From: Herpomyces periplanetae
Taxonomy: Eukaryota > Ascomycota > Laboulbeniomycetes > Herpomycetales > Herpomycetaceae
Assembly: GCA_009733715.1 (NCBI GenBank)
Contig: WMKJ01000115.1
Span: 1-37,464 of the forward strand
Direction of reading: 5' to 3'
Length of the DNA: 37,464 nt
Positions 1 to 11,165 of the stretch are shown here, piece by piece. A program made the position numbers and the translations under genes. How positions within the stretch are numbered: position 1 is the stretch's first letter; the number at the start of each line of letters is the position of its first letter. Under the pieces are notes generated by a model. That model made no database searches and was not told the origin of the DNA. It was given only the letters and a program-made list of their open reading frames with translations.

Positions 1-1
1 A

Positions 2-1339
2 TTTGATTCATGGGCTGGTGAATTGTCACCCGCAATGTCTAATCAATTTTGTCTTCCTTACCTAGCTCAGATCGCGGTTTTGGAGCGCGAAAAAATACGC
101 CTTGAGGAAAAATTGCGTGCAGAAGTCAATTCGACCAATTTAACGTTAAAGTGGACACCTGGACTTGGACACGTTTGCCATGTTAAGGGCCGACGGATTG
201 ACGAGGCATTGAAGAGCAGTGAACGTACGGCGAGAAGAGTTCGTGCTGTTAACGTGAACCGTACGACGAGTTCGTATTACATTGATGAATGGAGTCAACT
301 AGGTAGCAAAATTGAGCAAGCAAGACTAGCAGCAAAACGGGAAGAACAACGAATATTTAGGGATTTGCGCCAACGAGTTGTCGGGTGTATGTTGCACGTT
401 AAACGATGCTGTCGCATTTTGGACGAATTAGATGTTACGTGCAGTCTGGCCACTGTTGCGCTTGAGCGCGGATTTATACGTCCAATACTTGATGAAAGTA
501 CAGAGCACTGTATTCTGGGCGGACGGCACGTAAGTGTGGAACGAAGCCTTTTGCGGGAGGGACGAGTTTTTACGCCAAACGATTTACACGTTCGCGCAGC
601 TCCAATAAACCCATCTGGGGAGGGACTTGGTAACAAAATTCCGAGAGTTTTGTTAATCACTGGACCTAATATGGCGGGAAAATCGACGTATTTGCGACAG
701 AACGCCATTATAAGCATACTAGCGCAAATAGGTATCTTTGTGCCAGCGAGCTATGCGCGAGTAGGTCTGGTGGATAAATTGTTCACGCGAATTGGTACAG
801 CGGATAACTTGACTGCAAATCAATCGACATTTCTACTGGAAATGCTTGAAACGTCACAGATACTCCTAAACTCCACACGACATAGTTTGGCCATACTTGA
901 TGAAGTGGGTCGAGGGACAGCACCTGATGATGGATTAGCCATAGCATTTGCGACACTTGAACATTTGTCGAGAGTTAACGGATGCAGAACACTGTTTGCA
1001 ACACATTTTCACAAGTTGCCTGAGCTAATTGTACAGCATAAAGTCCGGGGTGTTAAGTTTGTATGTTCGAGGGCTGTACCAGTGTGTTGTACCACTGGCA
1101 ATAATAAAGAAGTTAACGATTTGGAGAATCTAAACAATAAACCAGAGACAACAGGACACTCATCGGAACAGTGGAGTTTTGTATATAAATTGCGCGAAGG
1201 GGTATGCCGAGCATCGTACGCAATTCCGGTGGCCAGGTTAGCAGGATTTCCAAACCACGCGTTGAAATCTGCAAAGATGATTCTTTCGAGTATAGATTCA
1301 TCTCATAAAACGGAACTGGCCAATCACTCGGGAGCGTGA
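2..1339 (+). CDS. MSH1: MSH1, mitochondrial MutS homologue (5'-truncated by window edge)
   Basis: The frame is already open at base 2, so the N-terminal mismatch-binding part lies outside the window; 445 codons remain. They hold the end of the lever/clamp region and the whole MutS ABC-ATPase. The Walker A GPNMAGKST starts at base 662, followed by STFLLEMLET, the Walker B/signature LAILDEVGRG near 890, and the ATHFH segment near 1000. The wording around Walker A (LRQNAI, AQIGIFVPASYA) fits the fungal mitochondrial MSH1 branch better than nuclear MSH2-6. Known role: mismatch repair and mtDNA stability in mitochondria. The targeting peptide cannot be seen. A spacer at about residues 350-385, between the ATPase core and the closing YKLREGVCRASYAIPVA segment, looks low in conservation. 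The stop lies 39 bases from the stop of the convergent MPH1. Confidence 0.88.
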   Translation, partial: FDSWAGELSPAMSNQFCLPYLAQIAVLEREKIRLEEKLRAEVNSTNLTLKWTPGLGHVCHVKGRRIDEALKSSERTARRVRAVNVNRTTSSYYIDEWSQLGSKIEQARLAAKREEQRIFRDLRQRVVGCMLHVKRCCRILDELDVTCSLATVALERGFIRPILDESTEHCILGGRHVSVERSLLREGRVFTPNDLHVRAAPINPSGEGLGNKIPRVLLITGPNMAGKSTYLRQNAIISILAQIGIFVPASYARVGLVDKLFTRIGTADNLTANQSTFLLEMLETSQILLNSTRHSLAILDEVGRGTAPDDGLAIAFATLEHLSRVNGCRTLFATHFHKLPELIVQHKVRGVKFVCSRAVPVCCTTGNNKEVNDLENLNNKPETTGHSSEQWSFVYKLREGVCRASYAIPVARLAGFPNHALKSAKMILSSIDSSHKTELANHSGA

Positions 1340-1378
1340 AATTAATGGTTGTAAGCTAGAATCCAAATAATTCTAGGT

Positions 1379-4300
1379 TTACCTTAACAAAATATCATCC
1401 AGAGGAGGTAATTCATCATCATTGCTGCTGGGATCAATCACGTCATCTGGTACCACGAAGTTGGCTAAACTGTTTTCAGATTCCGATGTATCAGGTGTAT
1501 CTTGAGTTCCTAAACTGCATGATGCAAGGGAAGCTTGACGTCGGGATACCGTTGATGTCGTACGTGATTTTCGATTTATTGATTTTTTGGGATAGTCGGA
1601 TGTGTTTGGCGTGTTGGACCTCGTACGGGGTGAAGTAACGAATTGTTCGTGATGATCAAGGAGTATATCTTTAACGGGCCAGGTAATATTGGCATATGTT
1701 TCTAAACATCCATGAGAAAGCCGTCGTACGTTCTGATGAAACTGGTGCATTGAATCAATGAGATCATTTAAGGAATAAGAAGGATTTGAAAATGTGGAAT
1801 GGTGAACAAGGTTATCTTTATCAAAAATTTTTGATGGCGAAAGTAAATCATTAAGCCATTTATTGGTAAGAATAAGGTCAAGAGTTGCTCTGCGTGTATC
1901 ACCTGAGCCGGCGTAGGAATTAATCAAATCATTTTTCTGGCATTCACTAAGACGAAGGGTTTCAAGGGAGGGAATATCAAGAGCAGGTTGGCACTCATCT
2001 ATAGAAGTGTTATGGGCAGATTTAACGGAACCAAGAGCGGATACCTTTATAAAACCAGTTTCAACGCCATCAGGCATATGAAATTTCTTTGGAGGGCGTT
2101 TACCAGGGGCTGCCTTGGTGCGTTTCCGCAAGGATGGAAGAGGTAAGAATGTTTGGGGAGACAGTTGGGAATTTTCAATTGGAATTTCGACAGTTCGAGC
2201 ATCAAGTTTAGGGGTAACGCTGGCGGGTAAAATTCTGAAGGATAAATCATCCGAATAAATGAATTTATCACCTCGAGCAATTTCTTCTTGAATACGTTCG
2301 TAACCAATTCTTGCCTTTTCAGCATCCTCTTCTTCCTTACCTCGCATCTGCAATAAAATAATTTTACCGGCACGTTTACGACCAGTTCGACCCATCCGTT
2401 GTAACATTCGAAGAGGAGATGCTTTGGAATCGTAACAAATGATAAGGTCGACTTCACCTATATCAAGACCTTCTTCACCAATAGATGTAGCAACGAGGGT
2501 ATTATATTCACCACTCCTGAAGGTAGAAAGTGCTTGAATCTGAGCTTTTTGTTGCATTCCGTCGGAATTTTTGGATGAAGCTTGACCCACGAAAATATGG
2601 GGACGGATGGTCGGAGCAAGTGGCTTTAGAACACGAACAATATCTTCGGCAGAATCACGAAAGTTGGCAAATACTATAACTCTGGTGGTACGTCCATTAT
2701 CACTAGGCATGTCGAGAAAGTGTTCCATGAGACAATTTTTAAGATATTCCAACTTTGGATGACCGACGAAATCATTATCGCGTGTCCAATGGCCAAGGGT
2801 TTTCATCATACGATTGAAATGTTCACTTTCATTAATTTGACGGCGATATTTGCCAGCACGATCTCGGGCTTTCTCAGTTTCTTCACGAAATGAAGCCATT
2901 TTCATGTAAAATGGGCGGATACCATGATATTTGAGTAATTCCAAGCCGTGGGCAAAACTGGCTAGTAGGGAAAATATCGAATTAATCATTGCACGTAAAG
3001 CGGGGGCAGCACGATGCCCAGCAGGCGAACCCATCCATTGCTGGCGGGCTTTGGTTAAGCCGAAGGGGGTAAAGAGCATTGGGTCGGTGATCCAGTAAGC
3101 ATTTTGATTTTTTAGGATACTTACCAATGGGGTGAGGGTTTGGGCATAAATTTTCATGATATGGTTCATGTCATCGCTGTACTCGAAAACGCGTTTTTCG
3201 ACGTGACGATGATGAACGTATTCACGAATATCGAGGGAATTTTCAGTGCGAATTTGGGTTCGACTTATTCGCAAACTTTGGATAACTTGTTGCACAGATT
3301 CAACGTCTGAACCGGGGGTGGCGGTAAGGGCAAGTACACGAAAACTTTGGTTAAATCGAGAGATGAAGCGAACTACTTCTACGTAAGCGTAAGCCCCGGT
3401 AGCGCGATGAGCTTCATCTACGACGAGTAAAACGATTCGCTTTGGATTGCATAGACCAGTTTTCAAATCGTTGATGAGAGTTTGGGGGGTCATGAAAAAT
3501 ACACGTTTAACTTCCCACTCTTCAGTACGAACGGAAGGAGGGACGTCTCCGGTTAACATGGTAGTTTGGGATCTGGGGATACCGGCAATGTTAAAACAAG
3601 CATCGACTTGCTGCGACACAAGCGGTTTGGTGGGCGCAACAAAGATAATTTGAGCGGATTTAGTCCAGCGGTACCAATTGAGCATGATGGTTGCGGCAAT
3701 AAACGTTTTACCCAGACCGGTCGGTAATGCTACCAGTAAATTGTGGTACAGGCCGACCGAAACGATACTGAATTGATAATCCCGGATACGCCCTAAGTTG
3801 GTGGGATATACCCACGTTGACATTGCTTCACGGTCTAGTTCATGGTGAGTGGTAGGCTCCTCGGGCTGAGGCTTTGACCAAGCGTATGCTTTGTGAGCGC
3901 GTTCGGCGCCGGTGAGTTGATCGAGTGTAGCTCCGTGAAGAGTAGTTTGTCGTAAGCCGTGTAATGGTGCGACTAAACGGGAGAGATTATTTGACGGATT
4001 GTTATTGTTCGCTGTTAAATGTGGTTTTTCACTTATCCCCGCGTGTAATGGGGAAGATTCAAACACATCGGAAGGCCAACTTGATAAGGGATAATCATCA
4101 TTGTTTCCGTTGCCTCCGTGACTATTATTGATGGATTATTTTATATTAGCTTGATTTTCTTTAATAATACTGCTAAGACATAACCATCGTGGGTAAACTA
4201 GTCCTGCGCAGCACTCCCTTTTATTCTTCCTCCTTACTATAATCGTAATATTAGGCGGGGAAGTATGTGTACTAATGTTTCACATGAACCAATTACTTAC

Positions 4301-4449
4301 GAACCGTCCAGTCTTATCCTTTTTGCGCAGTGTTGCGTTGAATATGACTCTGTAGATGCATTACTCGTAAGTTTTCCTTCCGCTGCTTCAGCCAACTTAG
4401 CTAAAGCATCATCATCAATATCATCACCGTAGTCGAATTCATCTGACAT
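1379..4449 (-). CDS. MPH1: MPH1/FML1, FANCM-family 3'-5' DNA helicase
   Basis: Superfamily 2 helicase that remodels replication forks and D-loops and limits crossovers. Two exons: 4449-4301 and 4121-1379, with a 179-base intron (GTAAGT donor, GCTAAT branch, ATAATAG acceptor); predicted length 963 aa. Exon 1 begins [16 protein letters not shown], the acidic N-terminus typical of fungal Mph1, and joins in phase to SHGGNGNDDYPL. Visible motifs: PTGLGKT (about residues 183-189), DEAH (285-288), TATPG (316-320) and QRMGRTGR (624-631). The helicase core between DYQF and the Lys/Arg-rich stretch after motif VI is well conserved; the last 250 residues are polar and probably disordered. The longest open frame of exon 2 has no ATG of its own, so exon 1 is needed. 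The first-exon call rests on homology and phase. Confidence 0.92.
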
Positions 4450-6303
4450 GGTTGTGAGTAGATAGAAATTTGAACTTGGTACACAACACGTGTATAATAG
4501 ATCTTGTGCCTCCCGTCGCCTTTGGAATATTAAAAAAAAGGATTTTCCCTTTTCTGGTTAACCATTGATCAAGATAAATTATCACGACGCATGCTAATTT
4601 TTGCATGTATGACAAAATCCCCACCGATATCCACCCTTGCAGGGAAAAAGGTAATTTTCAAAATGAGCGAAAGTCTGGCGAAAAGACTTGTCGACAAAAT
4701 TTTCCGGATGAGAGGGAGGCTTACATAAGGGATGTGTGGCGCGGGTGTGGCGGCGGGGGCACGGGGGGGGAGGAGGCGAAAAACGGTCGAAGAGAAGTGG
4801 ACGGATTGAAATGGAATGGATTGATGGGAGGACGAGAGAGGGTAAATAAAAAGGTGGGATGGAGAAGTGGAGAGGAATATTCGGGTAGTACAAAAGGTCA
4901 ACGATAGTGGAATGGATGAGACAGATGAAGTAGCATTTGACTAACGATAGTGTGGTTAATTGGTAACGTAAATGAGTGGATTAGCGTGGATTGGGGAGAA
5001 TGTAGTTCATGAGGATGGGGTGGAGATGGGTAGTCTAGTAAAAGACTCGGTGCATGGTACGTTTTACGATTAAACATGGTAAAATAAAGAGAGAGTGAGT
5101 GGGTGTAAAGAGTGGGATTTAATTGGATTCCCTGTATATCATGGATTACGGAGCATCTAGGGCAATGCCCGAGTGGACAATGACAATACCTCCGCAGTCC
5201 ACATGAACGTTTCTTCGATTGATCATTTGTGCACGGAACAATGATCCGAAACCGAGAAGTCAAGGCGGCGGACCATAGCACGCGTACAGATAGGTTGAAT
5301 TGACTGAAAAAAAGTGGCTATAAAATGATTGGATGATTTAACGACGTGGGAGTGGTGATTTGGGAGTTGAGTTGAATTCTCCTTTAAAGTAGGCATACAC
5401 GCACGTACATACTAAATAATCAAACATTTCGGGCGAGTTAAGTGAGACAATCTGTTGATTGGCGAAAGAATATAATTATAGATGCATAATAAACGGTAAA
5501 TACGATGGAGTGGACACAGTCTTATTGAATATCGAAGGCTAAGTGAACGTTGGTATCTGATTGTCGGGGTGTATAGCCGATTAGTTAACCGACAATATCT
5601 TGGGATATGAACAGAGTCGTAACTTGAAGGTAACATGCACAGATAGGATGGATAGAACAAATGTAATTGGAAGATTTTGGGGGGTAGTTCTATTAATATG
5701 GAATTATCACCAACCAAGATGAAGAAGCGTACACGGTAATCAACAGCTTGTGTAGTATACAGACTGGATACACTAAATGTCTCAGCTAGTACGAAATCAG
5801 TAGAATACTATGCAACGGGAAAACATCTTTTTAAACTTAACATGACGAAGGCAGTAAATCAATTTGTTTCACACTACATGGGAATTTGTACAGTATGTAG
5901 CGTATGGAAAAATATGCGCGCAGGTTTATACTATTGTCAAGGGCATGGCTAAATGAACTAACGTCAGTTAACCGTACGGAGTAGTAGGAAAGATCTAGAT
6001 CCGTAATGATACGATACGGTACAAAGAATTGAGAGTTGTTTGAATAAGATGGGGGTTTATTTAGTGAATTATAGAACGGATGGATCAATGTAAAGGTTCA
6101 AGATTGCCGTAGTCCATTAGATTGTCGTCAGGGCAGCTTTGATGATAAGAGAAATTAGTATTTAGGAAAGTATATGGATTTGGGGAGATGGGAGGAAGGG
6201 ATAAGTTTAATGGATGGGTTGATCATATTTTAACAATATTCAATGCCAACATACGAGATGGACCGATTCATTTAACTGACTTGAAGTAAACCAACCAGTT
6301 ACG
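4450..6303. other. Long gene-poor region upstream of MPH1
   Basis: I see no convincing gene here. From about 4640 to 5100 and again in 5900-6300 the plus strand is purine-rich, so the minus strand, in the MPH1 direction, is pyrimidine-rich; the many open frames are low-complexity products of that skew. ACACGTGT (4486-4493) is a palindrome 37 bases upstream of the MPH1 ATG and could be a regulator site. Around 5160-5202 there are two small potential hairpins (see findings). No tRNA or snRNA signature was found. Confidence 0.5.
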
Positions 6304-7311
6304 CTACTTTGGATAATCGTGGTCAAAGTATCCCGGATTAAATTTATCCTGAGTTTCTTCCTTAACCCTAAATAAGACTGGGTTAATCACATTTCCGGGT
6401 AATGGGATGATAAGGCTGGACAAGATCAAAGTTGGGGGACGATAATTGCGGTTACGAGAAATGGTCAAACGAGCTGTGTTGAAGTTGAAGCGAGAAGAGC
6501 TATGGCATACGATAGTAACATTCACGATGTTGATGATGGATGGAGCCAACCCCAGTCCAGCGCTAGACGAGTTACGGCAAATTAGGTGCCGAATAGCAAA
6601 TCCATCATTGTATGGACTGCATAAAATTGGAAAAGCCCAATATAAACTTGTGTAGCTTATTGACTCGACTAGTTTGATTGGATTGCATGGCGTGGCATCG
6701 CATGGAATGGCATCGCATGGAATGACATGGCATCACACTGCATTTGTCCGTCCGTAAAACTTTCCCGGTCCCTAGCAAAGTGGAATGGATCGTGATCCTA
6801 AACCAGATGGTAGCGATAAATAACTTTGTTTATACGCAATACAACTTGTCGGCTGTCTTCTTTTGTCCATTTCTTTGTGCCTATACTCATCTCCAAAATG
6901 TATTGCCAGCCCAACTCTTCAATTCCCACAACAAGCCGCCGTTCGACGATACTCGCTGGCCAGCCGACGAGCCAATTTCACCACTCGGTCAGCTGCGCGT
7001 GATGCTCCAAACGCAACAAATTAACGTTTAGCCAATCATTTACTCTATAATGACAAACTTAATGCCTCACCCGCTCCAATTCCCCAGCATAAGCTCGTGT
7101 AAATACGTAATTTTCCATGTTGCAGCGTACGAATATCCCCTTGATTCACTAATTTCGTCAAACGATGTGGTGCCGCTCCCAGGAGATCGTGCTCACGATT
7201 CGCCTGGCCATTTGTTTGACTGAGCGGCACCCAAATGCTCCCTCCCTTTTGCCGGAACATTTGACCAGATTCCTTTGCTAATTTGCGCTCTATTTGACGC
7301 GTTTCACTGGT
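6304..7311 (-). CDS. Possible multi-exon or decayed gene, unidentified
   Basis: Three minus-strand stretches read like protein but lie in different frames: 7311-7045 (89 codons, containing QIERKLAKESGQMFRQKGG), 6977-6798 (60 codons, containing VVGIEELGWQYILEM) and 6732-6304 (142 codons plus stop, ending NPGYFDHDYPK). The last has many RNY codons (AAC, ATC, GTT, ACT) and no ATG/GTG/TTG before 6549, as expected of an internal or terminal exon. A good acceptor (TTTTATGCAG) lies inside it near 6620. I could not join the pieces with confident splice sites, found no initiator exon, and recognise no family. It may be a real spliced gene, a relic, or chance. Confidence 0.3.
6685..6736. repeat. 15-bp tandem repeat (3 copies plus a partial)
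   Basis: The unit GCATGGAATGGCATC occurs at 6685-6699 (two changes), 6700-6714 (exact) and 6715-6729 (two changes), followed by a partial copy. Read on the minus strand in the frame that ends at 6304, the units encode IPCDA-like pentapeptides. Confidence 0.85.
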
Positions 7312-7320
7312 TCATTGTTT

Positions 7321-7665
7321 CACTATAAATCAAGCTTTAGATGTTAATCTTTCCCCTCCCATTTCACCCCATTCTTTGCCCTTATCTTCCCTCTCCTGTC
7401 CTTCCCTCCTCCAGTATATATTCTGCCATATCCTCCTCATTTTATACCATTTCATCCATTCTCATCAAGGTTGACTTTCTCTCTTATTTCTTCAACACTT
7501 CTTCACCCAAAGCTCTTCAATCAAGTAACTTCCTTAGTATACTTACTTTATCCTTCACCAAGTTTTAATTTTCTTGTCCATCTCCCCGCTACCTCTTCTC
7601 CTCGACATTACATATACATACCCCATACCATTCTTTTTCAATATCTCGAATACTTCATTGTCATC
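7321..7665 (+). promoter_or_regulatory. Core promoter and pyrimidine-rich leader of the GPI-protein gene
   Basis: A TATAAA box lies at 7324-7329. From about 7345 to the ATG the plus strand is mostly C and T. It contains several matches to CNYTCNYT (7370-7377, 7400-7407, 7475-7482), the element that the RNA-binding protein Ssd1 recognises in 5' leaders of yeast cell-wall mRNAs. The match to Ssd1 sites is an inference from motif and gene type. Confidence 0.5.
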
Positions 7666-8727
7666 ATGCGCTTTACGACCTGTGTCTTATCCTCGGCTTT
7701 GCTCGGCGTCTCTGCCGTCTTAGCCGCTCCTCAAAATTATAATCCTACTCTGGATCCATGTTCTGCCAAATGTACCGATGTCAACTGCCGTGCAGATTGC
7801 GCCGGCGTTCCTCATCCCGATCAAGATACCATGAACCAACTAACAAACTGCGTGGCCCGTTGCTTCACCGGCGATACAACTGCTGCTGGGGCCCAACTTT
7901 ATACAAATTGTCAGGAAACCTGTATTAAGACTTTTATTCCCCTCCGTGCTCAACCCGGTAATGGTCCTATGCCGTCACCACCTCCCCCTCCCCCTTCAGG
8001 TTCTCCTTCTGCTATCGCCGGTGGCAACAATAATGGTATGAATGGTATGAACGGTATGAACGGTGGTAACAATGGAAACTCCGGTAATATGCAACCCGGT
8101 TCATCCCCAATGGGTGGCAATAACAATGGAATGAATCCTGCACCAAATTCATCCAACGGAATGAACTCTCCTCAAGGCGGCGGTGTTAATGGAGCTAACG
8201 GTGGAAATATGAACATGCCTTCCGGTCCCGGGGGAAACAATCCCTCAAATGGTGGCAATATGAACATGCCTCAGGGTATGCCATCCGCCGGTGATAACAA
8301 GAATATGCCCCAATCTGCCAGTGGTAACACTGGGAACGGAAATATGAACATGCCACCTTCACCCCAGGGTACCAGCTCCAGTTCCGGTGATATGAACATA
8401 CCCGAACCCATGCCTCCTATGGGTACTGGTGATGCTTCCATGGGTTCAAATGGTTAGCAATTTTCTTTCCCTTTACCGTTTTTCCCTTATATGCATGCTA
8501 ACTCTCGATTTTTTTTGTCAACAGGCAGCGGAATGTTTCCCATGAACGGTGACATGAACTCTAGCTCCAATGCCTTTAATCAAACCGGCTCCAATGGATT
8601 TTCCATGGACTCAGGCAACTCCGCCAACGTTACAGCTTCATCCGACGCTACATCCTTCGCGCGTGCCTCCTTGAATCCATTTATTGTAGCCGTCGCATCC
8701 CTTATTCTTACCGTGGCCCTTTTGTAA
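7666..8727 (+). CDS. GPI-anchored surface protein with four CX3C pairs and an Asn/Gly/Met-rich stalk
   Basis: Two exons: 7666-8452 and 8525-8727, with a 72-base intron (branch TGCTAAC, acceptor CAACAG) joined in phase 1; 329 aa. Residues 1-20 are a signal peptide. The mature N-terminus has eight Cys in four CX3C pairs (32/36, 41/45, 62/66, 82/86), a pattern I associate with a widespread family of Pezizomycotina GPI proteins of unknown function. A Pro run follows, then about 200 residues of repeated NNGMNG, NMNMP and Gly/Ser/Asn low complexity, probably a spacer through the wall. The C-terminus has a small-residue stretch and a hydrophobic tail (FIVAVASLILTVALL), typical of a GPI signal. Without splicing the protein ends right after the stalk and lacks the anchor. 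Expected location: plasma membrane or cell wall. A binding partner cannot be inferred. Confidence 0.85.
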
Positions 8728-10200
8728 ATTTCTCAATGTCATTTTAATTCAATTGTCGCCTGCCCTGGTTTTGGAGGGGTCTTTTTCCCTTCCCTTCTAT
8801 TTCGTTTGTCTGGATTAGTTTGCCCATACATCCTCCTTTTGTATGGTGTGTTCCTACTTCTCTGCTAATTGTCCCTTTCTCTACGTTCACCATTTCGTTC
8901 CTTCGCGCTGCTCGTTTCACTTAATTACGACCATGTTTATCTTACCCATACTGCCTTATGCTATACCTCTCTTATCATGCTCTAAGCAGTCGCGGGCTAG
9001 ACAACTTTATCGCCCCCAAGGGTCGTGCTCCGTGACTCATGATTGGCCGCTTGAGTAAACTATACTTACCCGTGTTGCATTTTATCGCCACTACCTGAGC
9101 GGCCTATCAATTTCGGTACACTCCCTGTTTATAATCGTCGCCGGTCGCCATTTGTTTTCGTCTGCCATAGTCTACACTTCTCAGTTTTTGGCCTTTTCAT
9201 TATTTCGAGTTTAACGGGTTAGCAAGTTAGATTAATTTGTTCTTGCGAAATCATACTGTTTTCCTAATGCGGTTAGATTATTCTTAAATCATTGCATCGC
9301 ACACGTCTCAAGTAATAATATTATTTGATTTTACCCCTAATTTCCAGCCCTTTTGGCTTCGTCGGGTTATACTTAGTAACTGTGAAGCTGCTTGTAATAT
9401 TTTTGTCTTACATGTTGTGCAATACTAACCTAATAAGTATACGCCCTAATTTTAACTTTCCCCCTTGATCCCGTATGTACGTCCTAGTTTACCGTAGTAA
9501 AGCTTCCTTGTCTGCGAACACGTTGACTCGGTATTATTAGCCCTTGTCATTATTTAGTTGCTGTAAGTGATGGCAATGTATAGTGTGTACGTTGATTGTG
9601 CACTAAATACTAATTTCATATGCTTTCAGGTGCTATACTCTGCGGTTCACTAGGGTATTATCTCATATAATAGTTCCGTAGGTAAACAGTATCATGAAAT
9701 CATCCTGTGAGTTTCCTTGAGTATTATATCCGCCATATACCCTACCAAACTCTTGTAAATCGTATAAGCACGTTAACCACGGCTACCGTATCCCGCACAC
9801 TACCGATTTTCATGATCCACAACCTATACTCAATGCCATCGAGTTTCTCATGACAACGAAAATCTTATTCAATCACGTTTAAATTTTGTGCAACTATTCT
9901 TCCATATATTATACCTGTAGATTATACTATACTGTATCATACCTAATACCCGTGTACCCCCATTCACTATAATGACTCGTCATTACAGATAATCGTGCAA
10001 CTGCTCACACCTTAGCCCCCTTCTTCAACTCTATGCCCTAACAAAATAAATTTCACCCTGTTAACCCAACTCCCGGGCAACCCATAATTTGATAATTATA
10101 AAAAAATCTTCCACTCCCACTCTTCCCAATCCCAACTATCCCCCCGCCAATTTCCTCCTTTCGCTCGAAATCTTCTTCGCGCCCCCAATTTTCCGTTAAA
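8728..10200. other. Intergenic, no gene seen
   Basis: AT-rich sequence with dense stop codons in all frames from about 9060 to 10050. The first 100-200 bases are probably the 3' UTR of the GPI-protein gene. I see no splice-linked exon chain and no RNA gene. Confidence 0.5.
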
Positions 10201-10224
10201 AATCCCAAAATCTCTGATGACTAA

Positions 10225-10353
10225 GCCCGTTCCGAACCGGTGCTCGGGTTCCCGAATGCTGCGGGAGATACTGCCAAGATGGCTATGCGTGGTCTGGTTT
10301 CCGAGGGTACCGATTTGCCTGTGATCGCCGGTTTGCCGATCGGGCGCGTTTAG
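10225..10353 (+). other. Isolated GC-rich, coding-like or structured island
   Basis: This short block is much richer in G+C than its surroundings. One plus-strand frame is open for 42 codons to a TAG at 10351 and contains GFPNAAGDTAKMAMRGLVSE, which looks protein-like but has no upstream exon I can identify. The reverse strand of the same frame is also open. The block also holds short inverted repeats (TCCCG/CGGGA, GATCG/CGATC), so a structured RNA is an alternative. I recognise neither a protein nor an RNA family. Confidence 0.3.
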
Positions 10354-10359
10354 TCCAAC

Positions 10360-11165
10360 GAAACTGTTTAAATGGAGTTAATGCTTGTTAAAGTTAAGAT
10401 ATTTTCTATCGTCGTGCGTTCTTTTAAACTACTTAGTTTTACTCATAGTGCCATCTCTCCCTTCATTGTGCTGGATCTTCCGCTTTCCTCTCTCCATGCT
10501 ACGCGCACGTTCTTTTCCCTATCAGTATCTACTACTATTAAATCTTCATTACTTTATTCAATTCTCACTTTTGAGTATCTCCTATAAACTGGTTTGTATA
10601 TAACAGTGCGCGTGTGCGTACGTGTTGTCTTTAATCTTTTTTTATCCCATTTATCTTCTATCATTTACTTTACCCTTTTCCTACACATACATTCTTAAAC
10701 ATAAACTTAATTTGACCTTCTACCCTTCACTCTTTATCACCACGAATTTCTATATAAACATTCTAATCCTTCTGGTTTCCAACGTTTCACTACTCTCGTA
10801 CACTTGTGTTATCCTTCCGTCATCTATACTTCTTCTGAATACCATCCGCTTTGACAGTGATTGCTACTGTTTTTTCCATGTTGTCTTACTGTGCCGTCAA
10901 ATCTACTCATGCACACCGTTCTTTATCCGTTTCCCTCACTACCTAATCATACTCAAAACCCCCCCCCCTCTACTTTAACCTCCATCCTTCTTCCTCTCAT
11001 CATTATCTCCCACTGCCCTTTTCTGCCCTGTTTTCTTCCATTCAACGCCCCTCGACGTATTTTCGTCATGTCCTTACGCTAATCTTCTTCCTTTTGTACT
11101 CTTACGTCGTTTCAACCTTTGACCTCATCTCCATAGCCATGCATAACTCTTCCTCAATTTACCTC
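10360..11165 (+). promoter_or_regulatory. Long pyrimidine-rich leader upstream of the two-module membrane protein
   Basis: Plus strand dominated by C and T for about 750 bases, with CNYTCNYT matches such as CTCTCCCT and CACTCTTT. Open frames here are low-complexity Ser/Leu/Phe/Pro readings caused by the composition and are not called as genes. The stretch is probably promoter plus 5' UTR of the gene that starts at or near 11166. Confidence 0.4.

Noticed and set aside
4079-4081. Alternative MPH1 exon-2 acceptor (TATCAAG)
   Set aside because: In phase too, but the branch GCTAAT sits well for the upstream acceptor at 4122, which also keeps a longer natural reading.
4569-5281. Minus-strand frames of 99-127 codons, one with a CXCX motif cluster
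   Set aside because: They follow from the purine-rich plus strand. The Cys cluster is short and unsupported by start or homology.
10372-11082. Several plus-strand frames of 70-118 codons
   Set aside because: Products of a C/T-rich leader (Phe/Ser/Leu/Pro repeats); mutually overlapping and without family resemblance.
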